Shown piece after piece: positions 47,276 to 60,295 of a stretch of DNA of 64,000 nucleotides. A program made the translations under genes and the position numbers. Position 1 is the stretch's first letter. Each line of letters starts with the position of its first letter. The notes beneath the pieces were generated by a model. That model was not told the DNA's origin. It worked only from the letters and a program-made list of their open reading frames with translations, and made no database searches. The stretch lies in NCBI RefSeq assembly GCF_000828055.2, contig NZ_CP010523.2:2852001-2916000 (forward strand), written 5' to 3'. The DNA is from Klebsiella variicola (lineage in GTDB: Bacteria > Pseudomonadota > Gammaproteobacteria > Enterobacterales > Enterobacteriaceae).

Positions 47276-48028
47276 ATGATCCCTGAGAAGCGAATTATTC
47301 GACGCATTCAGTCTGGCGGTTGTGCTATCCATTGTCAGGATTGCAGTATCAGCCAGCTCTGCATCCCCTTTACTCTGAACGAGCATGAGCTTGATCAGCT
47401 GGATAATATTATCGAGCGGAAAAAGCCAATCCAGAAAGGTCAAACCTTGTTCAAAGCCGGTGATGAGCTGAAGTCGTTGTACGCTATTCGCTCCGGGACC
47501 ATCAAAAGCTACACCATCACTGAGCAAGGTGATGAGCAGATCACCGGCTTCCATCTGGCGGGCGATCTGGTGGGCTTCGACGCCATCGGCACCGGTCTGC
47601 ACCCGAGCTTTGCGCAGGCGCTGGAAACCTCGATGGTCTGCGAAATCCCCTTTGAAACCCTTGACGATCTTTCCGGAAAAATGCCGAATCTGCGTCAGCA
47701 GATGATGCGCCTGATGAGCGGTGAGATTAAAGGCGACCAGGATATGATCCTGCTGCTTTCCAAAAAGAATGCCGAAGAGCGTCTGGCGGCGTTTATCTAT
47801 AACCTCTCTCGTCGTTTCGCCCAGCGCGGTTTCTCACCGCGTGAGTTCCGCCTGACCATGACCCGCGGCGATATTGGCAACTATCTCGGCCTCACTGTCG
47901 AAACCATCAGCCGTCTGCTGGGGCGTTTCCAGAAAAGCGGCATGCTGGCAGTGAAAGGCAAATACATCACTATTGAAAACAGCGATCTGCTGGCCCAGCT
48001 GGCCGGTCAGGCTCGCAACGTCGCTTAA
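47276..48028 (+). CDS. fnr: Fumarate/nitrate reduction regulator FNR
   Basis: Oxygen-sensing CRP/FNR-family activator of 250 aa, same length as in E. coli. The [4Fe-4S] cysteines C20, C23 and C29 are in place ([14 protein letters not shown] counts from C16), with C122 in ETSMVCEIP. The C-terminal helix-turn-helix ends in [12 protein letters not shown], including the E-xxSR recognition residues. It controls anaerobic respiration genes, probably including the fumarate reductase module in this window. Confidence 0.97.
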   Translation: MIPEKRIIRRIQSGGCAIHCQDCSISQLCIPFTLNEHELDQLDNIIERKKPIQKGQTLFKAGDELKSLYAIRSGTIKSYTITEQGDEQITGFHLAGDLVGFDAIGTGLHPSFAQALETSMVCEIPFETLDDLSGKMPNLRQQMMRLMSGEIKGDQDMILLLSKKNAEERLAAFIYNLSRRFAQRGFSPREFRLTMTRGDIGNYLGLTVETISRLLGRFQKSGMLAVKGKYITIENSDLLAQLAGQARNVA

Positions 48029-48166
48029 TCTCTGCGCACCACCTGGTCACGATCGGCAATTTTTTAAGATTTGTTGATCTGACCAGGCTCCTCCCCTGTT
48101 TCAATTCATCCATATAGGTTATCTTTTTAGTAACTGACGGTAGCTGCAGTTGTAAGGAGACCCTGT

Positions 48167-49117
48167 ATGGCGAAGTATCAGAGCATGCTGGTAGTAATCG
48201 ATCCTAACCAGGACGACCAGCCGGCACTTAGGCGCGCGGTGTACCTGCACCAACGGATTGGTGGACGCATCAAAGCCTTTTTGCCGATCTATGATTTTTC
48301 TTATGAAATGACCACCCTGCTGTCGCCGGACGAACGCACGGCGATGCGTCAGGGCGTTATTGCCCAACGTACAGCCTGGATACGCGAGCAGGCGAAATTC
48401 TATATTGAATCGGGTGTGCCGATCGACGTAAAAGTGGTGTGGCACAACCGCCCCTTCGAAGCCATTATTCAGGAAGTTATTAGCGAGAAACACGACCTGC
48501 TGTTGAAGATGGCCCACCAGCACGACAAACTGGAGGCAGTGATCTTCACACCCACCGACTGGCATCTGTTGCGTAAGTGCCCCTGCCCGGTGTGGATGGT
48601 AAAAGACCAACCGTGGCCGGAAGGTGGCAAAGCGCTGGTCGCGGTCAATCTCGCCAGCGAAGAGAATTATCACAACACCCTGAACGAAAAGCTGGTTCGG
48701 GAAACGCTGTCTCTGGCGCAAGAAGTTAACCATACCGAAGTACATCTCATCGGCGCCTACCCGGTGACCCCCATCAATATCGCGATTGAGCTTCCGGATT
48801 TTGATCCCAGCGTCTACAACGACGCCATTCGCGGTCAGCACCTGCTGGCGATGAAAGCGCTGCGGCAGAAGTTTGGCATCGATGAGAAATTCACCCACGT
48901 GGAAAAAGGCCTGCCTGAGGAGGTGATCCCGGATCTCGCCGAGCATCTGCAGGCGGGGATCGTGGTGCTGGGAACGGTCGGACGTACCGGCCTGTCAGCG
49001 GCGTTCCTCGGCAATACCGCGGAACAGGTGGTCGATCATCTGCGCTGTGACCTGCTGGTACTCAAACCGGAGGCCTACCAGACGCCGGTGGAACTGGACG
49101 ACGACGACGACGATTAA
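48167..49117 (+). CDS. uspE: Universal stress protein E
   Basis: Tandem-Usp protein of 316 aa: Usp domain 1 (about 1-140) and domain 2 (about 155-305). The second domain ends with the G-x9-G(S/T)-like stretch [23 protein letters not shown]. The tail is a run of aspartates. AAGGAGACCCTGT precedes the ATG. It follows fnr, as in E. coli. UspE is linked to stress survival and motility/adhesion in E. coli. Confidence 0.94.
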   Translation: MAKYQSMLVVIDPNQDDQPALRRAVYLHQRIGGRIKAFLPIYDFSYEMTTLLSPDERTAMRQGVIAQRTAWIREQAKFYIESGVPIDVKVVWHNRPFEAIIQEVISEKHDLLLKMAHQHDKLEAVIFTPTDWHLLRKCPCPVWMVKDQPWPEGGKALVAVNLASEENYHNTLNEKLVRETLSLAQEVNHTEVHLIGAYPVTPINIAIELPDFDPSVYNDAIRGQHLLAMKALRQKFGIDEKFTHVEKGLPEEVIPDLAEHLQAGIVVLGTVGRTGLSAAFLGNTAEQVVDHLRCDLLVLKPEAYQTPVELDDDDDD

Positions 49118-49141
49118 CCCTCTTCTCGTACCGCTCATCTT

Positions 49142-49168
49142 CCCCCGCCTCGCGGGGGATTTTTTTTG
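49142..49168 (+). terminator. Terminator after uspE
   Basis: Stem CCCCCGC / GCGGGGG with loop CTC, then eight T residues. Confidence 0.9.
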
Positions 49169-49187
49169 CTTGCTGCCAGTCAGGCAC

Positions 49188-49210
49188 AAAAAAAGGGCCG
49201 CTGGCGGCCC
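49188..49210 (-). terminator. Terminator for the 62-aa minus-strand gene
   Basis: Read on the minus strand, GGGCCGCC-AGC-GGCCC is followed by seven T residues (A-run 49188-49194 on the plus strand), 25 bp after the stop at 49235. Confidence 0.85.
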
Positions 49211-49234
49211 CTGTCACTGTCCAGCGAGAATGGC

Positions 49235-49423
49235 TTAGTGGATACCCAGACGCCAGGCCAGATCGATCTCTTCTTTCAGCTCCAGCGATGAGAGCGCCAT
49301 CAGGTCAGCAAACTCCAGCTCCAGCAGTTTCAGCTTTTTCAGATACTGCGCTGGGGTCATGACGGTAGTGTCGCGGCGTAAGAATTCGATGGCCATCTGC
49401 GTTGGGGTTAACTCGGTATCCAT
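49235..49423 (-). CDS. Hypothetical small protein (62 aa)
   Basis: A small acidic, probably helical cytosolic protein (MDTELTPTQMAIEFLRRD..., Leu/Glu-rich, ending LAWRLGIH). The start at 49423 follows AGAGGATATT; the frame continues 16 codons upstream without a better site. It has its own terminator and is monocistronic. I do not recognise the family and cannot suggest a function. No hydrophobic segment or cysteine is seen. Confidence 0.75.
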   Translation of the reverse strand: MDTELTPTQMAIEFLRRDTTVMTPAQYLKKLKLLELEFADLMALSSLELKEEIDLAWRLGIH

Positions 49424-49511
49424 AATATCCTCTGTCTGATGTAATAACCGGGACATTATATCATCTCTCACCGCTTATTTTATGAACAATTCCAGGTACC
49501 GCCCCGTATAT

Positions 49512-49540
49512 AAAAAAGCCGTCTCACAGGAGACGGCTTA
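49512..49540 (-). terminator. Terminator of pntAB
   Basis: On the minus strand a 9-bp stem AGCCGTCTC / GAGACGGCT is followed by a six-base T-run, 32 bp beyond the pntB stop. Confidence 0.88.
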
Positions 49541-49571
49541 TAAACAAACGTTGTAAAACAAGCGTGCTACA

Positions 49572-50963
<1,392 letters not shown>

Positions 50964-50970
50964 CTACCCC

Positions 50971-53021
<2,051 letters not shown>

Positions 53022-53972
53022 ATGAAGCTTAAAAACACCCTCCTGGCGTCTGCTCTCCTGACAACCGCTACGTTGTCTGCCCATGCAGCGACCGAGTTGA
53101 CCCCGGAGCAGGCGGCTGCGCTGAAGCCCTACGATCGCGTTGTCGTCACCGGCCGGTTTAATGCCATTGGCGACGCGGTACAGGCGGTATCGCGTAAAGC
53201 CGACAAAGACGGCGCGGCCTCATTCTATGTTGTCGACACGTCGGACTACGGCAATGGCGGCAACTGGCGCGTCACGGCTGACCTCTATAAAGACAACGCG
53301 CCGCAAGCGGATGCGCCGAAAAATCGCATCATCAATGGCGTGGTAGAACTGCCGAAAGATCAGGCCGTGACGCTGATGCCTTACGACACTGTCACCGTTC
53401 AGGGCTTCTATCGCAGCCAGCCGGAAGTCAATGATGCCATCACCAAAGCGGCAAAAGCGAAAGGCGCCTATGCGTTCTTTATCGTGCGCCAGGTGGATGC
53501 CAACCAGGGCGGCAACCAGCGCATTACCGCTTATATCTATAAAAAAGATGCTGAAAAACGCGTGCTGCAGAGCCCGGACGCCATCCCGGCAGACTCTGAC
53601 GCCGGTCGCGCGGCGCTGGCCAAAGGCGGTGAAGCCGCGAAAAACGTGGAAATCCCGGGCGTCGCCACCACCGCGGCTGTGGGCTCAGGCACTGGCGTCG
53701 GTCGTTTCTTCGAGACCCAGTCTTCCAAAGGCGGGCGTTACACTGTCACGCTGCCGGACGGCACAAAAGTGGAAGAAGTGAACAAAGTGACCGCGGCGCA
53801 AATGGTGCCGTTCGATAATATCCAGTTCACCGGCAACTACGGCAACATGACGGAAATCTCCTATCAGACGGCGAAACGCGCGGCGAAGAAAGGGGCGAAG
53901 TACTACCACATCACCCGTCAGTGGCAGGAACGCGGCGGCAACATCACCATCAGCGCTGATTTGTACAAATAA
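53022..53972 (+). CDS. ydgH: YdgH periplasmic protein, three DUF1471 repeats
   Basis: Exported protein of 316 aa with signal peptide (MKLKNTLLASALLTTATLSAHA) and three YhcN/BhsA-type DUF1471 domains at about 30-100, 110-185 and 235-316. Each starts with a V(x)2TG-F/Y pattern (VVTGRFNAIGDAV, TVQGFYRSQPEVN, QFTGNYGNMTEIS) and ends with a Y-x-Y/DLYK strand. The start at 53022 matches E. coli YdgH. The function is linked to envelope stress and biofilm in the wider family. Confidence 0.93.
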   Translation: MKLKNTLLASALLTTATLSAHAATELTPEQAAALKPYDRVVVTGRFNAIGDAVQAVSRKADKDGAASFYVVDTSDYGNGGNWRVTADLYKDNAPQADAPKNRIINGVVELPKDQAVTLMPYDTVTVQGFYRSQPEVNDAITKAAKAKGAYAFFIVRQVDANQGGNQRITAYIYKKDAEKRVLQSPDAIPADSDAGRAALAKGGEAAKNVEIPGVATTAAVGSGTGVGRFFETQSSKGGRYTVTLPDGTKVEEVNKVTAAQMVPFDNIQFTGNYGNMTEISYQTAKRAAKKGAKYYHITRQWQERGGNITISADLYK

Positions 53973-53990
53973 TCACTGCTGACTGGCTAA

Positions 53991-54024
53991 AAAGGCGGCG
54001 CAATGCCGCCTTTTCATTTTTTTT
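53991..54024 (+). terminator. Terminator after ydgH
   Basis: Stem AAGGCGGC / GCCGCCTT with loop GCAAT, followed by TTC and eight T residues. Confidence 0.88.
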
Positions 54025-54149
54025 CATCCCCCGCCATTGCATGGCTCCCGGACACTCCGTAAAATCCCGCGCCTTAGCGCAATCCTCCATTTTTATGCGA
54101 TTTCGCAAAATAAATATTCTGGAACAGCCATTTTCACCTCGGGAATGCA

Positions 54150-55532
54150 ATGGAAAAGAAACTGGGCCTGAGCGCCCTGACCGCCCTGGTCCTTAGCTCA
54201 ATGCTCGGCGCTGGCGTATTCAGTTTGCCGCAAAATATGGCTGCCGTAGCCAGCCCCTCCGCTTTGCTTATCGGCTGGGCCATCACCGGCGTCGGGATCC
54301 TGTTCCTCGCCTTCGCCATGCTGCTGTTAACCCGCATTCGCCCCGACCTCGACGGCGGGATCTTCACCTACGCCCGCGAAGGGTTCGGTGAGCTGATTGG
54401 CTTCTGTTCCGCCTGGGGATACTGGCTCTGCGCGGTGATCGCCAACGTCTCCTATCTGGTCATCGTCTTTTCGGCGCTCAGTTTCTTCACCGATACCCCT
54501 GAGCTGCGCCTGTTTGGCGATGGCAACACCTGGCAGTCTATCGCTGGCGCTTCGGTTTTGCTGTGGGTTGTCCATTTTCTGGTCCTGCGCGGCGTGCAGA
54601 CGGCGGCGGGGATTAACCTGGTGGCCACCCTCGCCAAACTCCTGCCGCTGGGCGCGTTTATCGCGCTCGCCGCCCTGGCCTTCCAGCTGGATACGTTCCG
54701 CCTCGATTTCCGCGGACTGGCGCTGGGAATCCCCGTGTGGGAGCAGGTTAAAAACACCATGCTGATCACCCTGTGGGTGTTTATTGGCGTGGAAGGTGCC
54801 GTCGTGGTTTCTGCCCGCGCCCGACACAAGCGCGATGTCGGTCGCGCAACGCTGCTGGCGGTGCTCTCCGCCCTCACGGTCTATCTGCTGGTCACCCTGC
54901 TGTCGCTGGGCGTGGTGCCGCGCAGCGAACTGGCCGGTATGCGTAACCCGTCGATGGCGGGACTGATGGTCAACATGATGGGTTCGTGGGGAGAAATCGT
55001 GATTGCGGCGGGCCTGATCGTGTCGGTGTGTGGCGCCTACCTGAGCTGGACGATTATGGCTGCGGAAGTGCCTTTCCTGGCCGCCACGCATAAAGCCTTC
55101 CCGCGCCTGTTTGCCCGCCAGAACAGCAACAATGCCCCGTCCGCCTCGCTGTGGCTGACCAATATCAGCGTTCAGGTATCGCTGGTGCTGATCTGGTTGA
55201 CCGGGTCGGACTACGGCACCCTGCTGACCATCGCCTCAGAGATGATCCTCGTTCCCTATCTGCTGGTCGGCGCCTTTCTGCTGAAAATCGCCACTCGCCC
55301 GCTGCACAAAGCGGTGGGTATCGGCGCCTGCATTTATGGCTTATGGTTATTATACGCGTCGGGACCTGTGCATTTGCTGTTGTCGGTGGTACTTTACGCT
55401 CCGGGTCTTCTGGTCTTTTTGTACGCTCGACGTACGCACCAGCACGATCGTTCGCTCAAACGCCGCGAATTGGCGCTAATTGGTTTATTGCTGGTTGCCG
55501 CTGTGCCGGCAACGTGGATGCTGGTGGGGTAA
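54150..55532 (+). CDS. ydgI: APC-family amino acid antiporter YdgI
   Basis: Basic amino acid/polyamine antiporter family protein of 460 aa with 12 predicted helices, same length as E. coli YdgI and related to arginine:ornithine antiporters (ArcD). The first helix has the APC motif GLSALTALVLSSMLGAGVF. The substrate is not experimentally clear. folM follows after 36 bp with its own ribosome-binding site. Confidence 0.9.
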   Translation: MEKKLGLSALTALVLSSMLGAGVFSLPQNMAAVASPSALLIGWAITGVGILFLAFAMLLLTRIRPDLDGGIFTYAREGFGELIGFCSAWGYWLCAVIANVSYLVIVFSALSFFTDTPELRLFGDGNTWQSIAGASVLLWVVHFLVLRGVQTAAGINLVATLAKLLPLGAFIALAALAFQLDTFRLDFRGLALGIPVWEQVKNTMLITLWVFIGVEGAVVVSARARHKRDVGRATLLAVLSALTVYLLVTLLSLGVVPRSELAGMRNPSMAGLMVNMMGSWGEIVIAAGLIVSVCGAYLSWTIMAAEVPFLAATHKAFPRLFARQNSNNAPSASLWLTNISVQVSLVLIWLTGSDYGTLLTIASEMILVPYLLVGAFLLKIATRPLHKAVGIGACIYGLWLLYASGPVHLLLSVVLYAPGLLVFLYARRTHQHDRSLKRRELALIGLLLVAAVPATWMLVG

Positions 55533-55568
55533 GCGCTCGCCCTGCCGCAGAACGCATAGGAGATACCC

Positions 55569-56291
55569 ATGGCTGAACAACAGCCCCGCCCGGTTCTGAT
55601 CACAGGAGGAGGCCGCCGCATCGGTCTCGCGCTGGCACACCATTTTCTGCTGCAACACCAGCCGGTCATCGTCAGCTATCGCACGCCCTATCCGGCAATC
55701 GATGGCCTGCGCGACGCGGGCGCCCTCTGTCTGCAGGCCGATTTCAGCAGCGATGACGGCATACTGACCTTCGCCGAAGCGGTCAAATCGCACACCAGCG
55801 GCCTGCGCGCCATCATCCACAACGCCAGCGACTGGATGGCGGAGAAGCCGGGAGTTGCGCTGAGCACAGTGATCAACCGCATGATGCAGATCCACGTCCA
55901 TGCCCCCTACCTGCTCAACCACGCGCTGGAGGATCTGCTGCGCGGCCACGGCCATGCCGCCAGTGATATTATCCATATTACCGATTACGTCGTGGAGCGC
56001 GGCAGCGATAAACATATCGCCTACGCCGCCAGCAAAGCCGCGCTGGACAATATGACCCGCTCCTTCGCCCGCAAGCTGGCGCCGGAGATCAAGGTCAACG
56101 CCATCGCCCCGTCGCTGATTATGTTTAATGAGGGTGACGACGAAGCCTATCGTCAGCAGGCGCTGGATAAATCGCTGATGAAAATCGCCCCAGGCGAAAA
56201 AGAGATTAGCGACCTTATCGACTATCTGTTTACCAGCCGCTACGTCACCGGCCGGTCCTTCGCCGTCGACGGCGGCCGCCCGCTGCGCTAG
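55569..56291 (+). CDS. folM: Dihydromonapterin/dihydrofolate reductase FolM
   Basis: Short-chain dehydrogenase of 240 aa that reduces dihydromonapterin (and weakly dihydrofolate) with NADPH. The cofactor motif is TGGGRRIGLALA, with the arginine favouring NADPH; the active-site Tyr-Lys pair is in AYAASKAAL. AGGAGATACCC precedes the ATG. The stop overlaps convergent ydgC by 4 bp. Confidence 0.94.
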   Translation: MAEQQPRPVLITGGGRRIGLALAHHFLLQHQPVIVSYRTPYPAIDGLRDAGALCLQADFSSDDGILTFAEAVKSHTSGLRAIIHNASDWMAEKPGVALSTVINRMMQIHVHAPYLLNHALEDLLRGHGHAASDIIHITDYVVERGSDKHIAYAASKAALDNMTRSFARKLAPEIKVNAIAPSLIMFNEGDDEAYRQQALDKSLMKIAPGEKEISDLIDYLFTSRYVTGRSFAVDGGRPLR

Positions 56292-56623
56292 TGGAAGTGG
56301 TTCCAGCCCAGGATTAACAGCCAGGCGCATAGCCCCCAGCATCCCACCGCGCCTGCCAGCGCCAACGGCAGGCGCATGATCCCGGTGAAGTACCACAGCG
56401 ATACCAAATAGACAAAATAGGGAATAATCGACCACATGCCGAACACGATGGTGGCGCGCAGGGCTTCAATACCGCGCTCGCTGGCGACGATATAGTGGGC
56501 GATGAGCGCAAAGGTAGGAAACAGCGGGATCAGCCCGGCGAGAGCGTAATTTTTCGTTTTTGCCAGCACGCCAATCAGCACCACCACCAGCGCACCCAGC
56601 AGCCCTTTGATTAACAGCCCCAT
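56288..56623 (-). CDS. ydgC: GlpM-family inner-membrane protein YdgC
   Basis: A 111-aa membrane protein with four predicted helices, collinear with E. coli YdgC and related to Pseudomonas GlpM. The start at 56623 (MGLLIKGLLGALVV) matches E. coli; an in-frame ATG six codons earlier is less likely. The function is not established. Confidence 0.92.
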   Translation of the reverse strand: MGLLIKGLLGALVVVLIGVLAKTKNYALAGLIPLFPTFALIAHYIVASERGIEALRATIVFGMWSIIPYFVYLVSLWYFTGIMRLPLALAGAVGCWGLCAWLLILGWNHFH

Positions 56624-56751
56624 GTCCTTATGCCTTAACAATGAATCAACAAGTTAGCGCAGCATAGCGGAAATAGCGCTGTTTATAAAAGAGTAATGGC
56701 GGGTAAAATAGACGCAGTGTATGTTACTTCTTTTACTGATGTGCAATAGAC

Positions 56752-57474
56752 ATGAATAAAATCGTTTTTGTTGAGGATGACCCTGAGGTTGGGGCGCTGA
56801 TCGCCGCCTATCTCGGCAAGCATGATATGGAGGTGGTGGTCGAGCCTCGCGGCGACCGCGCAGAGGACGTGATCGCGCGGGAGAAACCGGACCTCGTGCT
56901 GCTGGACATTATGCTGCCCGGCAAAGACGGGATGACGCTCTGCCGCGATCTGCGCGGGCAATGGCAAGGGCCCATTGTCCTGCTGACCTCACTCGACAGC
57001 GACATGAACCATATCCTCTCCCTGGAGATGGGCGCCAGCGATTATATCCTGAAAACCACACCGCCAGCGGTGCTTCTCGCGCGACTGCGTCTGCATTTAC
57101 GCCAGCATATCGCTCCGGCGGGCGCCGGCGCCGGTACCCCGGCAACGCTCACGCCGCACAAAACCATCTCCTTTGGTTCGCTGACCATTGACCCGGTCAA
57201 CCGCCAGGTGCTGCTCGGCGGAGAAAGCGTCGCATTGTCGACGGCCGATTTCGATCTGCTGTGGGAGCTGGCCACCCACGCCGGGCAAATTATGGACCGC
57301 GACGCGCTGCTGAAAAATTTACGCGGCGTCACCTACGACGGGATGGATCGCAGCGTTGACGTGGCTATCTCCCGCCTGCGCAAAAAACTGCTCGACAACG
57401 CCACGGAGCCCTATCGTATTAAGACCGTTCGCAACAAAGGCTACCTGTTCGCCCCACACGCCTGGGACAACTAA
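56752..57474 (+). CDS. rstA: Response regulator RstA
   Basis: OmpR-family response regulator of 240 aa: receiver (about 1-120; phospho-Asp in LVLLDIMLPGKDG) and winged-helix DNA-binding domain (about 135-235). It regulates acid and envelope stress genes; its binding site occurs upstream of asr in this window. Unlike E. coli, it is not directly followed by rstB: a hairpin, an exported protein gene and an SDR remnant intervene. Confidence 0.95.
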   Translation: MNKIVFVEDDPEVGALIAAYLGKHDMEVVVEPRGDRAEDVIAREKPDLVLLDIMLPGKDGMTLCRDLRGQWQGPIVLLTSLDSDMNHILSLEMGASDYILKTTPPAVLLARLRLHLRQHIAPAGAGAGTPATLTPHKTISFGSLTIDPVNRQVLLGGESVALSTADFDLLWELATHAGQIMDRDALLKNLRGVTYDGMDRSVDVAISRLRKKLLDNATEPYRIKTVRNKGYLFAPHAWDN

Positions 57475-57483
57475 GCTCCTCCC

Positions 57484-57512
57484 GCGGCCCTGCGAGGGGC
57501 CCGTTTTATGGC
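57484..57512 (+). terminator. Hairpin after rstA
   Basis: A GC-rich stem (GCGGCCCT with AGGGGCC, one bulge) followed by CGTTTTAT, 10 bp after the rstA stop. It probably ends or reduces the rstA transcript before the inserted genes. Confidence 0.55.
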
Positions 57513-57726
57513 GCACTCCCCGACAGTAACCACCTCAACTTTTACTGCTTAGGGCAACTGCGCGGGTTTCCCTCTGCGCGCCCGCTGCCCGCTGCGAATT
57601 AGTCATATTGCGTAAATCAATAGATTTAGCCGTACAGTTCCCCATCACATAAGCCTTCAATATGATTGTGCTCAAGGACTTACTGTTATCAGAGTGGCAT
57701 AAAGCCTGAAAACACAGGACTTTTGC

Positions 57727-58089
57727 ATGATGAAATACGTTGTACTTTTGGCACTCTCACTCTTCACTTCACTCTCTGGTTGGGCTTTTTCCCTCGACAA
57801 CGCCGATATTCGACTCCTCTGTCCACAGCGCGGGCAAATCGAGGTGATCCTCCACCGCTATGAACATACCCAGCAATCCTGGGGACAGCATCACTTTGAA
57901 ACGGGAGGCGGCCACGTTCGCCAGGGACCGCTGCTGGTGATCCCGTTTGCCAACCTCGATCAGATGATTTACCACCAGACCACCGGCGAATTTGCTTACT
58001 GGTATGCCAAAACGGAAAAGCTGGTGCGCTGTCGTCTGCTGAGTCTGACGACCCTCTATCCGGTGGATATTCCCTACTTTCGCGAGTAG
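57727..58089 (+). CDS. Exported protein of unknown function between rstA and rstB
   Basis: A 120-aa protein with a Sec signal peptide (MMKYVVLLALSLFTSLSGWAFS) and a mature part of about 98 residues with two cysteines (LLCPQRG and VRCRLLS), which could form a disulfide in the periplasm. It is rich in aromatic residues (FAYWYAK). AGGACTTTTGC precedes the ATG. It lies 253 bp after rstA and well before rstB, with no obvious co-transcription. I do not recognise the family. Confidence 0.75.
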   Translation: MMKYVVLLALSLFTSLSGWAFSLDNADIRLLCPQRGQIEVILHRYEHTQQSWGQHHFETGGGHVRQGPLLVIPFANLDQMIYHQTTGEFAYWYAKTEKLVRCRLLSLTTLYPVDIPYFRE

Positions 58090-58296
58090 CGATACCCCGC
58101 TCAACGCTCCAGGGTAATGCAGGTCTGGTGGTTATAATTAATTTGTGACAACGTCACTAATTCAGATATTCCCGGCCGATATCATCCCGGATGACGCGAC
58201 CTATACCGGGTATACCGGCGCCACAAAGATGGCAAAGCGCAACACGCCGGGCCCCCAAAGATGGTCGTTTTACAATAAATTTTCATTGTTCTAGTG

Positions 58297-58308
58297 TGAG
58301 TTAACTCA
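58297..58308. promoter_or_regulatory. Palindromic operator before the SDR remnant
   Basis: TGAGTTAACTCA is a perfect 12-bp palindrome within a longer imperfect one (GTGT..ACAC flanks), 26 bp upstream of the SDR start. TetR- or HxlR-type repressors often sit next to such SDR genes, but none is present here, so its regulator may be elsewhere or lost. Confidence 0.5.
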
Positions 58309-58333
58309 ACACTCACGCGGTACGGGAGAGACA

Positions 58334-58708
58334 ATGGGACGGTTCTCAGGTAAGAAAATTGTGATTACAGGGGCGAGCAGCGGTATTGGTCTGGCGGGGG
58401 CAATGCGCATTATTGATGAAGGGGGCGAAGTGATGCTGACCGGACGCCATCAGCAAAAACTGGCGTCGTTACGCACATTGCTGCCCGAGCGCGCCTGGTT
58501 TCTTCAGAACGATGGCGCGAAACCTGAGGCGGCGCATGCCCTCGCCGAGTCTGTAGAATCATTTGGCATGCTGGATGGCCTGTGGCTGAACGCCGGGCAG
58601 CTCGCCTTTTCTACGGTGGAAAATACCACCGAAACGCAGTTCGATACCATCATGGCCAACAACGTCCGTTCCCAGTATGTGGTGGATGGCGGACTGCTGC
58701 GCTTATAA
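58334..58708 (+). pseudogene. Short-chain dehydrogenase remnant with internal deletion
   Basis: The first about 112 residues are a normal SDR N-terminal half: cofactor motif TGASSGIGLAGA at 13-24, and NAGQ near 96-99. Then DTIMANNVRS is joined directly to QYVVDGGLLRL, the C-terminal end typical of intact SDRs. The middle, including the catalytic Ser-Tyr-Lys region, is missing in frame. A full SDR is about 240-250 aa; this is 124. The start and ribosome-binding site (GGGAGAGACA) look intact. Confidence 0.8.
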
Positions 58709-58948
58709 GGGCTCCGTCATTATTTATGCGTAAGGGATGTTGTCAGTGAGGGTGAACCCTGCTTTGATAGCGCATTAAACCGGGCGTGAAACGTAGAAGT
58801 GATTTTGCGGTATATTCTGCCGTGACAAACGCCCTGGACTGCGGTCTGGTTTCGTTCCTGCATCACCGCTTTAGCGGAAAGACACATACCACACCGCGCC
58901 ATGAAGGCAAAAGATAGGTAATTAACATTCTGATTTAAGTGAGATTTA

Positions 58949-60250
58949 ATGAAAAAGCTGTTTGTGCAGTTCTATCTTTTGCTCTTCGTTTGTTTTCTGG
59001 TAATGACCATGCTGGTCGGTCTGGTCTATAAATTTACCGCTGAGCGCGCCGGACGACAGTCGCTGGACGATTTGATGAAAAGTTCGCTGTATCTGATGCG
59101 CAGCGAGCTGCGGGAAATTCCGCCGCGCGACTGGAGCAAGACGCTCAAAGAGCTGGATCTGAACCTGTCGTTCGATCTGCACATCGAACCAATGAGCAAA
59201 TTTAAGCTGTCGGAAAGCTCGATGCAGCACCTGCGCGCCGGCGATATTGTCGCGCTGGATGACCAGTACACCTTTATTCAGCGCATTCCCCGCAGCCATT
59301 ATGTGCTGTCGGTGGGCCCGGTGCCTTATCTCTATTTTCTGCATGAAATGCGCCTGCTGGACGTGGCGCTGATGGCGTTTATTGCTATCTCGCTGGCCTT
59401 TCCGGTGTTTATCTGGATGCGTCCGCACTGGCAGGACATGTTGCGCATTGAAACCGCTGCCCAGCGCTTTGGCGAGGGCCACTTCAGCGAGCGCATTCAT
59501 TTTGACAGCATGTCCAGCTTTGAACGGCTCGGCGTGGCCTTTAACCAAATGGCCGATAACATTAACGCCCTCATTGCCAGCAAGAAGCAGTTGATTGACG
59601 GTATCGCCCATGAGCTCAGGACGCCGCTGGTCCGCCTGCGCTACCGTCTGGAGATGAGCGAAAACCTCACCGAGGCGGAATCGCAAGCGCTGAACCGCGA
59701 TATCGGCCAGCTGGAGGCGCTGATTGAAGAGCTCCTGACCTACGCCCGCCTCGACCGCCCGCAGACGGAACTCAGCCTGACGACGCCTGACTTTCCCGCC
59801 TGGATCAGCGATCACGTCGAGGATATCCAGATGGTCAACCCGCAGCGCGAGGTCGCTCTGGCGACGCTGACCCACGGCAACTACGGCGCGCTGGATATGC
59901 GGCTGATGGAGCGGGTACTGGATAATCTGGTGAATAACGCCCTGCGCTACAGCACCCAGCGGGTGGCGGTCAGCCTGACCCTGCAGGGTCCGCGCGCGTC
60001 GCTGCAGGTCGAGGATGACGGCCCGGGAATCGCTCCCGAAGAGCGCGAGCGGGTGTTTGAGCCCTTTGTCCGTCTTGACCCCAGCCGCGATCGGGCGACA
60101 GGAGGTTGTGGCCTCGGCCTGGCGATTGTGCACAGTATTGCCCAGGCGATGGGCGGTGACGTGCGCTGTGAGGCCAGCCCTCTCGGCGGCGCCCGCTTCT
60201 GCTTTAGCTGGCCGGTTTATCATCAGTTGCCCGATTTTACCTCTGCCTGA
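58949..60250 (+). CDS. rstB: Sensor histidine kinase RstB
   Basis: Membrane histidine kinase of 433 aa: helix (about 5-27), periplasmic domain, second helix (about 137-155), HAMP, H-box (IAHELRTPLVRLRYRLE), N-box (LDNLVNNALRYS), and glycine boxes (VEDDGPGIAPEE, GCGLGLAIV). It is collinear with E. coli RstB, partner of RstA. Here it is about 1.5 kb from rstA and must have its own promoter in the 240 bp upstream. AGTGAGATTTA precedes the ATG. Confidence 0.95.
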   Translation: MKKLFVQFYLLLFVCFLVMTMLVGLVYKFTAERAGRQSLDDLMKSSLYLMRSELREIPPRDWSKTLKELDLNLSFDLHIEPMSKFKLSESSMQHLRAGDIVALDDQYTFIQRIPRSHYVLSVGPVPYLYFLHEMRLLDVALMAFIAISLAFPVFIWMRPHWQDMLRIETAAQRFGEGHFSERIHFDSMSSFERLGVAFNQMADNINALIASKKQLIDGIAHELRTPLVRLRYRLEMSENLTEAESQALNRDIGQLEALIEELLTYARLDRPQTELSLTTPDFPAWISDHVEDIQMVNPQREVALATLTHGNYGALDMRLMERVLDNLVNNALRYSTQRVAVSLTLQGPRASLQVEDDGPGIAPEERERVFEPFVRLDPSRDRATGGCGLGLAIVHSIAQAMGGDVRCEASPLGGARFCFSWPVYHQLPDFTSA

Positions 60251-60295
60251 ATAAAACTTGCGCAGCGGCCGCGCGCTGCGTATGCTGTAAAAATC

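Noticed and set aside
56680-56709. Possible PhoP box (TGTTTA) upstream of rstA
   Set aside because: Only the first half-site fits; the second half (GAGTAA) is too far from consensus and the spacing to the -10 is off.
58720-58902. 60-codon minus-strand frame upstream of rstB
   Set aside because: No ribosome-binding site and no recognisable features; it overlaps the expected rstB promoter.
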